A DNA stretch of 64,000 nucleotides from Biancaea sappan. Taxonomy: Eukaryota > Streptophyta > Magnoliopsida > Fabales > Fabaceae. The position numbers and the translations under genes were made by a program. The stretch lies in contig CM073491.1 in assembly GCA_037074585.1 (NCBI GenBank), positions 38,666,501-38,730,500 of the forward strand. The letters run 5' to 3'. Below the pieces are notes generated by a model. That model was not told the origin of the DNA, searched no databases, and saw only the letters and a list, made by a program, of their open reading frames with translations. This document shows positions 11,268 through 23,508 of this stretch, piece after piece. Numbering within the stretch: position 1 is the stretch's first letter; each line of letters opens with the position of its first letter.

Positions 11268-13344
11268 ACCGAGTTGCCCAAAATTGAATTTGTGGCAACT
11301 TACAGTATAGTGATGTCACAGTATAGTGATCGTCTTAGGTTGTATTCTCTTAAGGAGCCTTGTTTCTAAATTGCCTAATTAATTGTTCTAACATTAATCT
11401 ACCCCTAATTACAACCTAATTATCTACTGATTACCACAAGGGAGGGTGTTACAATAAACAGAATTAAAACATAAACTAAAGCTAATAGGACATAAAACAC
11501 AAAGTAGGACAAAATATGAAACATAGAACAGAACAAAAATGAAATTACACTAAACATAGAAATGTAATCAACCATAGAGTCCCTAAAGTTGCAACTATCA
11601 TCATTCTTGTCTTAAAATTAATTCCAGTGTTCTCTATCATTGGGATTTCTAACTAATATTTACAAGAGACTTTCTAGAAATAGATTATGCATAAGTTAAA
11701 TCTAACCACATGTAATCTGATTAAGCCTAACCTAATCAAGTTAGATAATCATCTAAGTAAGCCATTTCTATTCTACTTGCTACACCAACTAGTAAAAGCA
11801 AGATAACATTTCATATTAAAGAAATAAAACCAATAATCACACTCAAAGAGGCTCACCAGCACACTAATGAACATGAAAACAGATATATGAAATCAGAACA
11901 GAAATGAAATAGAAGAACAACAAGAAACTTATCTGATTAAGCTCCAAAATCTCATATTACAACTTCAGTTCATCCATGGACTGATTACAACACTTTTTAG
12001 CCTTCTATGGAGGCCAAAATACACAAAAAAGTGGGGAGGGGAAGAAGACCTATGAAACTACAGAGGATTTGGAAGAAGAATGGTTCTTCCACATTTGAAA
12101 ATGGAGGTTCTGAAGTGCTTTAACGAGCAGGAGAGAAGGAGGGATGAAATTGTAATTCATTTGACTTCTATGAGCTGTCCCTTTATTCTATTTCTACTGC
12201 TGCATGCTGGTTGCTTTTCTAATTTTGTTTTGTGTTACTTTTCTATTACTGTCTGCTGTTAAATGCAACGAGCTTTTGCATGCATGCTATTTTCTGCAAA
12301 AATGTGGACCCCACTAATCTAGTCAGCCTTAGTCAATGCCCAGTTATTAGATATGTCTATTGCAGCACTTAGGTGACATCTATGTCAGCATTTACTCTCC
12401 AATTATTTATTTGGAAAATACACAATAGAATTAATTGGGATAAAATTATGAAATTGAAACATATTAGTTCTATAATTAATTTACATCCAATAAATCCAAA
12501 CATAATAAAATTGGAGATTTACAATATTAAAAAATGTAAATAGGCTACGATAGGGACTAAATTGCATATAAAAATGCCCAATATCATGTGGCGGGGGCCG
12601 AGAGGCAATGGACACTATAATGTGGACAAGACTTGAAAAATGTCTAAGAAACTTGATTATAATTGTATGACTGGAAATTTTAATTATGATTTGTGTATGA
12701 ATAAATTGGTTTCCTTTTTATGCTGTCTCATTAAAACTTTATTACTGTTCCTATTAGAGTATGTTCTTCTTCTCATTGAGTTATATTCTCACCAATCTGC
12801 TTCCCCTTTTAGATCCTCAAGTTGAAGAAAATACTCTATCTACTGAGTAGAGGTGCTGATCGTTCTCAACATCCCTAGTCTTGCTTCAAGCATCTTAGCT
12901 TGTATTTTGGATCTCTAGTGGTGCTTCGTAGTCGAGTAGGAAGGTGTAGGGAATTTTGGTTATGATGTATTATTGACTTTGACTTGGCTCATGACTTTTT
13001 TGTATTTTTGAAATCCTTATTTGTGAATATTTCGATGAGTTGGATTTGCTGTTAACATCGGGATGTTCATAAAGATGAGGATTATTGTATACACATTACT
13101 ATCTTAATATGATTGGAAAATCTCATTTTGGCATGAAGGTAAACTTTGTTTTCTTAAAGAACTTTCTTCTTGCGGAGAATGCTATGTATATGTATATTTA
13201 TCCAGATATTTGTATATTGTATGAGTTGCGTTTTGTTATATGTAAGTTGGGGTGCTAGGCTTACGGTAGTGGGAGTAGCTCACTCATCGTTTTAGTTACA
13301 TACCTAGGTATAAGGCTTAACATAGGAGAATATGTCTTTATATA
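11268..13344. repeat. Mosaic of decayed LTR pieces, no gene
   Basis: After the family B LTR, ACCGAGTTGCCC may continue the fragment that ended at 8918. A minus-strand LTR tip, TGTAACACCCTCCC, is visible at 11453. From about 12580, GGCGGGGGCCGAGAGGCAATGGACACTATAATGTGGACAAG and then CTCATTGAGTTATATTCTCACC are typical of the plus-strand LTRs in this window. The copia RT resumes at about 13345. Several small frames (such as 12080-12262 and 12640-12825) have no recognisable content. Confidence 0.5.
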
Positions 13345-13870
13345 ATCTAGACCAGGTCTTTGTGAAAAACATTGTATCACAAGTCATACTTTATATCTTA
13401 CGACTGCATTTTTCTCATTAAGCTTTCACATGAAAACCTATTTGTACCCCACTAACTTTACACCTTCAAGTGTTTGGACTATAAGTTGAAAAACTTCATG
13501 CTTTCCAAATGAAGTTAATTCTTCTTGAATTGCATTTAATCACTCCTTTGTCTACATTCCTCAACATATTTAGGTTTAAAATCCTTGTTTTTTTTTATTA
13601 TTTCATCCACAATATTATATGCAAACACATTGTTGACAATTGTATGCTTTTGATTCCATTTTTTTCCTAGTGTTCACATAACTTATCAAAATATTTTCAT
13701 TATCATTATTCTCAAGTACTTGATCCTCTTCTGAGATTCCATGATTAGTTATGTATTTAACCTCCTCTTGAAAACCTAGCTCCATAATATGATAATCTTT
13801 ATTATTTTCTCATTTCCTTTTTTAGGACTTTTATTATTGGAACCAATTAGTCTACCACACTTCAAGTGTG
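13345..13870 (-). pseudogene. Ty1/copia integrase-RT linker and RT start, fragment
   Basis: Minus-strand frames read CGRLIGSNNKSPKK near 13830, then NNVFAYNI, EVFQLIVQTLEGVKLVGYK and QRPGLDY down to 13345. That is the linker and N-terminal part of a copia reverse transcriptase, with several stops and shifts. The text stops just where the 2640-3108 fragment begins (AITF), so the two are very likely halves of one gene separated by about 10.2 kb of later insertions. Confidence 0.85.
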
Positions 13871-14036
13871 GTTTATTCTCATTTGCATTAATAGATTATT
13901 CTACCATGATAATTCGTATTGGAGCATTTTTAGCTCGTATATGATATTTTTTAATTCTTTTTTTAGGTTAATAAATGCATTTATTCGAATTGAAGTTACA
14001 TTATATGTATCTTGTTTAGTGTTCACAATGGCATAT

Positions 14037-16400
14037 TATAATACCCGCCAATTTTAGAATCACGTAATTGGCGGTATTACGGTTGTAGTAATGAAAATTT
14101 CCATTATTTTTAGTGGAATTATTTGGTTAATTTTAATTTTCATATTTAATTTATTCTTTTTGAATATTATTTATGGAAGTGGAGATAAATAATTGGACCG
14201 GGTATTTTATTACGGAAGATATTTGTAAGAGTTGAGGAAAGATAAGAGGAAGAGGAAATATTGTGGAGATGGAATTGAGAGACAAGGAATAGAAAGGGAG
14301 TAATCATGTGGTATAGAGAAGGTCGAGTACCTATGAGGTCCAAAGAGGGACTAAAGTGAAATAAGGAATTAGGTGGAACTTAGAATATAGGAAATACCTA
14401 AATTGGAGAAATTTGGGGTTTGTCACCACTAAGGTTAACCAAGAGTTACCTAGGGACGAAGTAGTAATTTCACCCTAAGTGGGTATATATAGGCGGTCCC
14501 ACGCCATTTTTCTCATTTCTCACTTTTCTCTCTCTTCTCTCATTTCTCTCTGCCTTCTCTCTAACTTTCTACCCAAATCTTCAACGAGCTTCGGAGAACC
14601 TTTCTCCAGTGGTGGGGCGAGTCTTTGGAGGCTAAACAACCTAGAGAAAGCAAGGAATCAAGGTAGAGATTCCAATTTCCTGAACTTTTTCCTATTTTCT
14701 AGTGTTAAGGGTATGTAGGGTATAATTGAGATTCTGACTTTGTTTCTCAATGAAAATTAGGGCTTTTGGTGTCTAAATGCTCCTTAAACATCAAGGATGA
14801 GATTCCATGGAAGAAATCATGAAAAATGGCGAAGATTTTGCCAGATCTGAGCCAAATTTGCAAAGAACTAGTGAAGTCGGAGTCGTGGCACCTCAAGCGC
14901 CACCCTTGGGGGAAAAACTTGGTCTTGGTGCCCCAGGCACCATGTATGGTGCCTCAGGCGCCAAGCTTATGAGTTTGGGTAGAAAGTTTGGTGTCTGGCA
15001 CCCCAAGCGCCACGTATCGGATAGCGTCCTTGGTTCACTTTCAAATAGTCATAACTCCTTTGTCCGGATTTCATTTTTAACAAACTAATATTATTAAAAG
15101 ATCTTTGAGTCTAGTTTCCAATGATATAAGATTTGTTTAAAAACTCTTTACTAGTTAAGAGTTATGGCTAAATGAATGACCAAAGGTGAAGGTCAATGGT
15201 GAGGATTTTCCTTAATTTATTTAGTTATTGATTTGGGTTGATTCCAGGTGACTTGGGAGCTTCTTTTGGTTTTGTCTCCTAGGACGTTTTGAGCAGTAAA
15301 CTTTATCAGCATCGAGGTGAGTGGATGACCTTGCTATATATATTTTATTAAATTATTTGGCCAAATTTGATATAAATCTCATTCATGTCATAATTAGAAA
15401 TTCACTAATGAAATTCCCTAGTTAATGGTAATAACTAGATTAAGGAATTTCATTGAATGATTGTGAGATTTATTTAGTGAGATTAATGGTTTCATGCTTA
15501 ATTATATTTGAAGTGGTGAATTGATGTGGTATATGATGTGGGATGTTTGTGTGGAAAATGCATTGCATATAATACTATGAGAAGAGTAAATGCATGGTAA
15601 TCTATCCATTGTGTAATACTGCTGAGTGGTGTCAATGGGTATGCATAAGCATTGAGGCTAGTATTCAATGTGGTGTGAGAAAGAGTGGGATAAACATTGC
15701 ATATTACATTTGTTCACATCACGAGAGGGAACAGAGGGATAAACCTCTGAATAAACCCATGAGGGTTGGTCTTTAATGTGGTAAGTGTGGAAAGGATGTG
15801 AAAAATGCAAAAATACATTATACATTGCATAATGCATTTTGGAGTGGTTGTTTACTTATGCTTTTTATTTGGTTAAGGATTATTTTATGGATTGTTTTAT
15901 GAGATTGTAGACTCGCAGTGAATTGCAAGTCTTGGTGCATGAAAAGGTACATTATATATGTTATATTTTGTACCAATATGTGTTATTGGTATTTATTTTA
16001 ATTATGGTAGTAAGGTTGGTATTTGGACTAGTGCTATGTTTTATTGCACAATTATCCGCTCACTGAGATTTCATAAACTCATGCTCTCATTTGCTGTTTT
16101 TAGATTTATCAATTGATGAGGATGTGGGAATCGCTAGAGGTTAGAGGCTTGGAAACATATTCCATTTAGTCGAAGGGTTCTAAATGAACTAATTAGTAAT
16201 GCTCTGTAATCCTATAGTCCACTAGGTCCTGCGATGTTTTAGGGATTTTGTTAATTTGGTTGTAATTTGCTTTGTAAATTATGTAATTTACAGTTTGCAT
16301 GGTTATAGATATTAGGATTGTTTAAGGAAATTAAGGGCTACCATTAAGGTAAACCCTATAATATATGTATATTCAGGTGCCCAAAAAAATATGTAATAAT
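14037..16400 (+). mobile_element. LTR, family B copy 2, 3' tip decayed
   Basis: The sequence from TATAATACCCGCC (TG mutated to TA) is collinear with 8919-11267 throughout. It keeps the CTTTCTCTCTTCTCTC leader, the GTGACTTGGGAGCTTC block and the ACTCGCAGTGAATTGCAAGTC inverted repeat. The 3' end is unclear: after GGTGCCC it becomes AAAAAAATATGTAATAATG where the other copy ends TTTTTTGGGACGTTACA. No internal domain is attached and no clear target-site duplication is seen. A plus-strand frame at 14807-15088 is chance translation of LTR sequence. Confidence 0.75.
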
Positions 16401-17177
16401 GTATAGTTGAGTTTGAGGGCTCTATTAGAATATATAGCTTGTATACAAGTATGGTGCACTAGGAATCATGTTATATGAGACTTTGCTCAATTATGGTGAT
16501 TACCTTATATAAATATGAGTCCCTTATTGTGAAAATCCATTTCCTTATAATATATGAATCTCATAGCTATCATATTTTTAAGTGAAACATACTTAACAAG
16601 TTTAAATGGCAAGTCATGGAATTCCAAAAGGTAGTTAGAACCTAAATTTGAAAAGGAAAGTGTGGAAATGGCTGAGTACTGCAGCTAGCAGTTGACTTAT
16701 TCTGTCAATCAGTTGACTGCTAGCTCTATTTTGAAACAAAAATGGTCCGACAAAGACTAATATGTCGATCGATCCCCTAAACCAGTCAACTGACCAGTTT
16801 TTGGATTAGCATACTAATTTTGACAGAAATTAAGCAATCGACCGGTCAAGGCCTAGTAGTTGACTGCTTTGCCTCTGGGTAAAATTTTACTATGAGAAAT
16901 GTTTTGCTAAGAAATGTTTTGCTATTTTCCCCCACTAAGCCTTTAAATTAAGTCCACATCTATTTAGGCTAATAAGCAAGGGCAAGAAGCTAAATGGACT
17001 AAGCCTAACTAGTCTAAATTGGGATTAAAATTTACTTCATCTTGAGAGCTCTAAAAGAAATTCCTTTAATTAACAAGCTTGATGATTTTTAATAAAAATG
17101 ATATTGCTAGTTCAGGTGATGTTACAATTTATGGTATCATAATGTAAAAGAATTTGCTAGTAGTATTAGATTATACA
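16401..17177. repeat. Non-coding stretch with a family D-like motif cluster
   Basis: At 16680-16870 several short words of the type CAGTTGACTG, TCGACCGGTCA and AGTTGACTGC occur, as in LTR family D. I see no gene, LTR tip or structured RNA. The segment is probably LTR debris. Confidence 0.4.
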
Positions 17178-17494
17178 TTGAAAGGAGATAGTGCATCAAG
17201 CTGTTCGCAAGGGCCAACTTGATCCTCTTCCCTAGAGATCCCAAAGGAGGATACCCTAGGGGAGCCACCGACTCCAACTACCGTCCATGTATGATCTATA
17301 CTAAATCTAACCAGTTACCCATCCTACCTCCTCTATGTTCTTAACATCCCATCATTGTCTCAGGAGAGTCTTTCAGTGGCATGTTTCAATCCTCTCCCCA
17401 TTACTTAGAAAAAATGAGCCACCAGTTTTGTTCCAAGATACTATCATTATTGGTTGGAAAGTTAGACATCTAACCCGTAATTGCAACGACCAAA

Positions 17495-17532
17495 TTGCAA
17501 GAGGGGAGCTCTACCAATTGAGCTATGTCCCC
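17495..17532 (-). tRNA. Fossil 5' exon of plastid trnA-UGC
   Basis: The minus strand reads GGGGACATAGCTCAATTGGT and goes on through AGAGCTCC to end CTCTTGCAA, the 5' half of plastid tRNA-Ala with a few substitutions. The 3' exon is not in the window, so no functional tRNA can be made. Confidence 0.85.
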
Positions 17533-17596
17533 TTGAGCCAAGGGGAGCATGCGTGAAGAAGTCATATGCTTCTTCTATTCTTTTCCTTGGCATAGA

Positions 17597-17631
17597 TAGG
17601 CCATCCTAGACTTGAACCAGAGACCTCGCTC
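17597..17631 (-). tRNA. Fossil 3' exon of plastid trnI-GAU
   Basis: The minus strand reads GAGCGAGGTCTCTGGTTCAA and ends GTCTAGGATGGCCTA. This is the T-arm and acceptor half of plastid tRNA-Ile with a few base changes. The 5' exon is absent and the gene is dead. Confidence 0.85.
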
Positions 17632-17728
17632 GTGAAGTAAATCATCATACCTATAGTCCAATCAATTGGGAAAGAATCAATAGATTCCTTTTTGGGAGTG
17701 ATTCATCCTTCCCGAATGCAGCATACAA

Positions 17729-17731
<3 letters not shown>

Positions 17732-17767
<36 letters not shown>
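17732..17767. repeat. (TA)n microsatellite
   Basis: An uninterrupted AT dinucleotide run of about 36 bp directly borders the plastid-derived insertion. Other such runs are at 27882-27912 and 37978-38011. Confidence 0.9.
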
Positions 17768-17770
<3 letters not shown>

Positions 17771-20762
17771 TAACATAAATAAAATATTCAATTTCATAAT
17801 AAATTGTAAGAAAATAAACCTCACAAAACAAAATCATACGAAAAAAAAGAGTAATTGTCTAAACTGTAAGTCATAAATAAGCTACTAATATAAGTTGTGG
17901 CTAGTGGCAAAAGCAGTGTTTTGGTGTGTTTTGTTTAGTTTTGAATATAATATAATAAGTATCCTTGTGGTAGTGTTATAGTTTTTCACTATGTTTAGTT
18001 TTGTTTCGAATATAATATATTAAATTATTTATAATATTTGTTGGTTAGTTGCTTCAATTACCCTACTCCAGTGCGCATTCTTGCTGTGGAGTAACAAAAT
18101 GGCACCTCTTCTTGCATTTTTCTTAAAAAAGAAGGAAAAAAAAAAAAGAACTAGGACTACTCTTTTTTTTTATTTCATTAGGTCGTACTCGACTTTGTGA
18201 CCCAATGTATGAAAGCTTTCAATTAGTTTGTGACTTGATAGATGGAAGCTTCTAGACTCACTGGAAACTTGCAATTTGAAATTTTTGATTTTAATCGCAA
18301 AATTTCGACGATTTGAAATGCAATTCAAAGCTATTTACGATTTATTGTTCCAATATGTATCATTTATTTGTTGACTTGCATCAAATTGAATAATTTGAAA
18401 CGTGAAACATGTAATTTCTACAACTATGGGTGTCACGACTCATTTAGTGCCGGCCATTAAACAAGTCTATTTTGACATGCTCATTTTTGCATAAATAAGT
18501 TGGCATGCATGCCATTTTTATTTGTTCTTTTTTATTTTTGTTTTTAAAAAATGAATGTTAGAACTTTTTTAGGTAAGAAAAATTGTAACAATTTTTTATT
18601 AAAAAACAATTTATACATAAAATATTACTTATTAGTGTTTTTAAAAATGAGCACGAATCATAATTTTTCATAAGAGCACCTTTTAAATCATCAATAATCT
18701 TAATTTCTCAATATAACTTTTTAAATTAAGTGTAAATTTGAAATTTTTATATTTAGTTAAAAAATAACAAATTTTCTATCTAAATTTACTATATTTATTG
18801 AATATAATGTCATGCAATATATAACATAATAGAGTAAAGTTTTATATATAACATAAACTAAATTTTGTAAAGAAAAAAAAAAGCAAACAGCCTACAAACA
18901 GTCTACACCTTGTAGGCCAAAATGGGTTAAATGTTTAAACCTACTTTTAAATGAGCCAATAATTTTATACCTAAGCCTGCTTAAATAGCAAGTTAAATGT
19001 GGTCCGTTTTGGCACTACCTGTCATCTAATAGGAAGAAAATTAATCTCTTTTAAATTTACTAATTACAAGAAACAGAGCAATTTTCAAAAGGGTTGTCTC
19101 TAATCTAATAGGATACAAAACTAATAAAGAAGTAAAGTCCTTCCTAAAGTAGTATCTCCAAAAATCAAACTATTACTGTTCTTGAGGTTCAAACAATTAT
19201 TTTGACTGTGACTAACTAACTTTAGGTAGTGAAAATTGTTTATATATTTTATAATTAGGTAAGAGTGTCAAAACAATTCATTAGCTTGCGAATCAACCCG
19301 TTTAAAAACAAGTTTAAATGATCAAGATTGTTTAGCTCACAACTAAATAGGTTGATGGGTCACCTGTAGGCTAGCCTACTTTTTTTTTGGTACAAAATTC
19401 AATAAAATTTGTATATAAAATTTCATTTTGTCATATTTTAGATTCCATTGTCATAACACTATATTCAATAAAAGTAGTAGATCTAGATACAAAAAATTTT
19501 GTAATTTTTTAAATGATTATAGAAATTTCAAATTTACATATAATATAACTGATTTTAAAATATATTATGAATAATTAGTGTTATTGATAATTTTAAAAAA
19601 CACTAAATTTATAATGTTTATAAGTATACATTGTATTTTAATAGTAATTTTTAAATTTTTTATAAATTTTTTTAATATTTAATTATTTTAACACAAAAAG
19701 TTTAAAAAAATGTTAGTTATGGGCATTATAAAATTGATCCATTTTTTAAATGAGTCAAGGTGAGCTACGCAGTGTGACATTGTTACAAGGCATTTTAAAA
19801 TGTTTATTTTATATATTATATTTTTTCCAAAAGAATATATATTATATTTTTATTATATAATTTAATAACAAACACTTATAGGGACTTAGATCTTCTCCCA
19901 TTGAGACTCTGTAGTCCCAATATGGGCTTTCCATTTGCGAGCGATCAAGCGTCTCAAGAAATGATATTTCATGCAACCATTTAGTCAGATAAAGCTTCAT
20001 TGTTATCAATTACAATGTTTTTGGAACTTGATTTCTAAACTAATCATTCAGAGAAAGATTTAAATTGCTTTCCAAACACTAAAGTTTGTTAAATTTGGGT
20101 ATTTTCTATTCTATTTTCACTTAAAATAAAAAATGAGCGTGAAAATATATTTAGTTGAGGTTAGTAAAAATATTTTTTTGAAAACATTTTTTAAAATATG
20201 TTCAAATTTAAAAACAAAAAAATATTTTTTTAAAGAAATAAAGACTGAAAATAAAAATAAAAAATATTTTTACAAACTAAACACACCCTGAATTTTCTAA
20301 TTAAATTATTTTTAGTTTCCTAAAGATTAAAAAACAAAGGTTTTATTTAAATAGGAAAAGAATAGTAGACTATTTTGTAAAATAGACACTCAATTTAAGA
20401 AAAGCTCGATTATTTAACCCAAAAAGAAAAATGTTATCAACATTTTAATCCTTCCTTCTTGAATAATACTTACGCTAACAAGGACTAACAGGAATTATCA
20501 TTTCAAGGTGGAAGATTATGAACTTGGAATTATTTGCCAAATAAAACATTCATTTTTTTTTTAAAGATCTAACGTGTTACACTTACCATCAATCGTCCTT
20601 TTGTGATTTCTTACAAATTTATCAATGGAACCTTTGCGAATTCTCCACAGCCAACACATTCTATAATCCACAAATGTTCTTTTTTTGGTTCTTAGAATGT
20701 AGAATCTCTATGTATTTTTCTTTTAAAAACTATCTAAACACACACATCCCACACAAAACTAG
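17768..20762. other. AT-rich intergenic stretch, no supported gene
   Basis: I see no coding frame, RNA gene or clean transposon end here. Two sub-regions (about 18425-19030 and 19260-19790) have GTGTCA words near their edges and internal GTTTAAA/TTTAAAC words that recall decayed hAT-type elements. Terminal repeats and target duplications cannot be matched. Confidence 0.5.
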
Positions 20763-20975
20763 ACTTTTTGATTGTCATGTGCCTTTTTTATTTTAAATTC
20801 CCCATGCATCCCCTTTTATTTTTAATTTCCGGATGTATACCATTTGTACTGTGTCATAACTATGTCACCCTTATGCGGGAGACACATAACATACTGATGT
20901 CGTCTCTGACAAAGGTGACACATGTGTCGCCCATCTGACTGGTGATACATGTTCATTTTTCTCTCTTAGTTTAAA

Positions 20976-21006
<31 letters not shown>

Positions 21007-22304
21007 TTCCATGTTCTTTGAAAAATGCCAACCTCTTTTATTATGATTAATGCACTTGATTATCTATCTTTTTTTTTATAACTTTTTATTTTTAACTTTT
21101 TGGTTAAAATAAATTATTTTTTATTCCAATCAAAGAAATTTAAATTAATATAATAAAAAATATTTTAAAAAATATATTTACTTTCCTTACAAATTTCACA
21201 ACTTTTTTTTACTCTTATTAATTACTTTTTAATAAGCTTGAATGTTAAAATCTGAAAAATAACATTTTACTCTTATTTCACAAACTTTTTTATTTAAAAA
21301 TCAGGTCATCTCATTATACTTTGTATTTTCGTATTTTATATTGTTAAAGTTTAAGATATATATCATTTAATAATGATAATTTTAAAATGTTGAATAAATT
21401 AATGATTTAGATCATAAAAATATTATTTTTCTTGTTCAAAATATATTTTATAATTTTTTAAAAATATATGTTTTAACTAATTAATGTATTAGAAATATAC
21501 GGTTCAATTTTTAGAGTTTACACATTGACAAGAAAGAATAAGTAACGAATTAAAAAAATTATTTTTTTAAAATTAAATTATATATTTATAAAATTAATAA
21601 AAACTTAATTTTGATATATCAAAATTCATATCTAAGAATGATAATAAGTTGGTATAGGCAGTAGATAACGCAAGATAGTCTTTGTATTTTCAAATATGGA
21701 AAATAATATTTAATTTTCCATCTTCGTACACATACTTTAGTAAAATGTTATTTTCAAATATGGAAAATAATATTTGTGGAATAAAAGTAAAATGTTATTT
21801 TTCAATGTTTTTTTTTATTTTTCAGTTTTAACATTCAAGCTTATTAAAAAGTAATTAATAAGAGTAAAAAAAGTTGTGAAATTTGTGGGGAAAGTAAATA
21901 TATTTTTTAAAATATTTTTTATTATATTAATTTAAATTTCTTTGGTTGGAATAAAAAATAATTTATTTTAACCAAAAAGTTAAAAATAAAAAAGTTATAA
22001 AGAAGAGACAAATAAGAAGAGACAGATAATTAAGTACATTAATAGTAATAAAAGAAGCTGGCGTTTTTCAAGGAGCATGGAAAATGAATATATATATATA
22101 TATATTTATATATATTTAAAGTAAGAGATAGAAATGAACATGTGTCGCCTGTTAAATAGGTGACATCAATACGCCATGTGTCACCCCTAACATGAGCAAC
22201 ACATTTATTACATAGTACAAATGGTATACATTCGGAAATTAAAAATAAAAAGGGATGCATGAGGAATTTAAAATAACAAAAAGGCATCTGACAGTCAAAA
22301 TGTC
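20763..22304. mobile_element. Mutator-like non-autonomous foldback element (1542 bp)
   Basis: About 500 bp of the left side (20763 to about 21270) returns as reverse complement on the right (about 21790 to 22304). Tips are GACTTTTTGATTGTCATGTG and, reversed, GACATTTTGACTGTCA. The flanks CACAAAACTA (20753-20762) and CACAAAATTA (22305-22314) match at 9 of 10 bases, as expected for the 9-10 bp target duplication of Mutator-like elements. The centre is AT-rich with no transposase. The small frame 22039-22287 is terminal-repeat sequence, not a gene. Confidence 0.8.
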
Positions 22305-22314
22305 CACAAAATTA

Positions 22315-22940
22315 GGTAGTTACTAAGAAGTAACTGACCAAAATTCAAATGATTTGGGTCTAATCTTGAATATGGTTAGCCTATCATGGGCGCTTCATAT
22401 TCCAAAATCTCTCACTTGCATATGATGGGATGAATCACATATTCAAGAAAAATAAATTTCTTCTTGGATTATCAAACTAAGTTTGATGTCATGATTGTTT
22501 GGTCTCTAAATTTTAGGGGCAAGAATCTTATACTAGTAATCTTTCTTATAATTAACATGAAAGTCTCCAACCCTTTAGTCACATGTGACATTTTGTCATG
22601 TTATAAAAAGAGCCTCAAATTCCCTAAACCTGTTTAAATACACATTATATATGGTTTCACTAAGCCCTCAAGGATTATGATCATTCAGAGTCTACCATAC
22701 TCATCACTAATATATAATGATATCCCCTAAAATGGGCTTTATAATGGATTAGTCTTAGATACAAGTACAATGTGTATAAATTGATCACATGGTGTTCCTT
22801 TTGCCCACATATCACTAAGATCAAGAATAAATGGTTTTGTAACATTTTTCCTTATTTTAACTTTAAGGAAAAAGGGTATTGAGTCTATATAAGAAAAACG
22901 ATGGTTTTTCAAAATATAACCTGACAATATTCGCATCATG
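22315..22940. repeat. Repeat-like non-coding stretch of unknown class
   Basis: Words such as TCTCACTTGCATATGATGGGATGAATCACATATTCAAG and CACTAAGCCCTCAAGGATTATGATCATTCAG look like LTR sequence of a copia element, but no tips or domains are visible. Small frames here (such as 22739-22939) are not supported. Confidence 0.35.
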
Positions 22941-23508
22941 TCGATATATGAAAATTTAGAAGAATTATCGAGTGTTAGAAATCTAAAAATTTTAATCTGG
23001 ACAGAGGATAGGAAGTCGACTGCTTGACTGTTGTTTAAAATTTTCTTGAAATCTTAGGAACTATTAGTCGATTGATGCTGAGTACTGGTTGACTAGTGAT
23101 TCTTGCACTATAATCCTTAATTACTGCTAGTCAACTACCTATAATGGACCAGTTGACAACTAACACTTCAATTTCATTTATACCATAAATTTCAGGCCAT
23201 TTCTAAAATGAAACATGTATACTTAATGCTCAAAAAACATAAGGTCACATTACATTTGTATTTCAGAGCAAAAGGATTCTTCTCATCTATTCATGTCTAG
23301 TTACATGACCTTACATCATGTCATAAGTACAAATACATTAATTTACACAATTTTACACATAATTTTACTAGGACAACATTCAAAGAACATATCTAAGGAT
23401 ATCATATATAGTGCTATATTTCACAAAGCTCTATGGCAAGCATCTATCTCAAGTATTATCTTTTTCTTTCCTTTCTTCTTCGGTTCCTAAAATGGTTAAT
23501 CATTTTAA
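22941..23508 (-). repeat. LTR family D copy 2, left part
   Basis: The stretch is homologous to about 4270-4770 of copy 1, with AGTCGACT-type clusters at 22990-23160. It breaks off at 23508 inside a segment that continues at 45504 (TTCCTAAAATGGTTAATCATTTTAA then ATTTTTAAAACATAAATGTGAGAT). The uninterrupted copy 1 joins the two sides. The outer left limit is not clear. Confidence 0.7.

Larger units (their letters stand above)
17178..17732 (-). other. Nuclear plastid DNA insertion (NUPT): trnI-trnA region
   Basis: Read on the minus strand, the segment matches what I know of the plastid inverted repeat: the 3' end of the trnI-GAU intron, the trnI 3' exon, the spacer, the trnA-UGC 5' exon, and the start of the trnA intron down to GCTTGATGCACTATCTCC. 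It carries many differences, many of them C-to-T or G-to-A. That fits an old, methylated nuclear copy rather than plastid contamination. The right edge abuts a (TA)n run. Confidence 0.9.

Noticed and set aside
17495..17631. Functional tRNA genes
   Set aside because: Only half-exons of plastid trnA and trnI are present, with substitutions. They are parts of a plastid insertion.
18425..19790. Possible pair of hAT-type elements (GTGTCA words at edges)
   Set aside because: The proposed tips match poorly and no 8-bp target duplication can be found, so only a decayed non-coding stretch is annotated.
22039..22287. Minus-strand frame with hydrophobic stretch
   Set aside because: It falls wholly in the terminal inverted repeat of the Mutator-like element and is repeated in the opposite arm.
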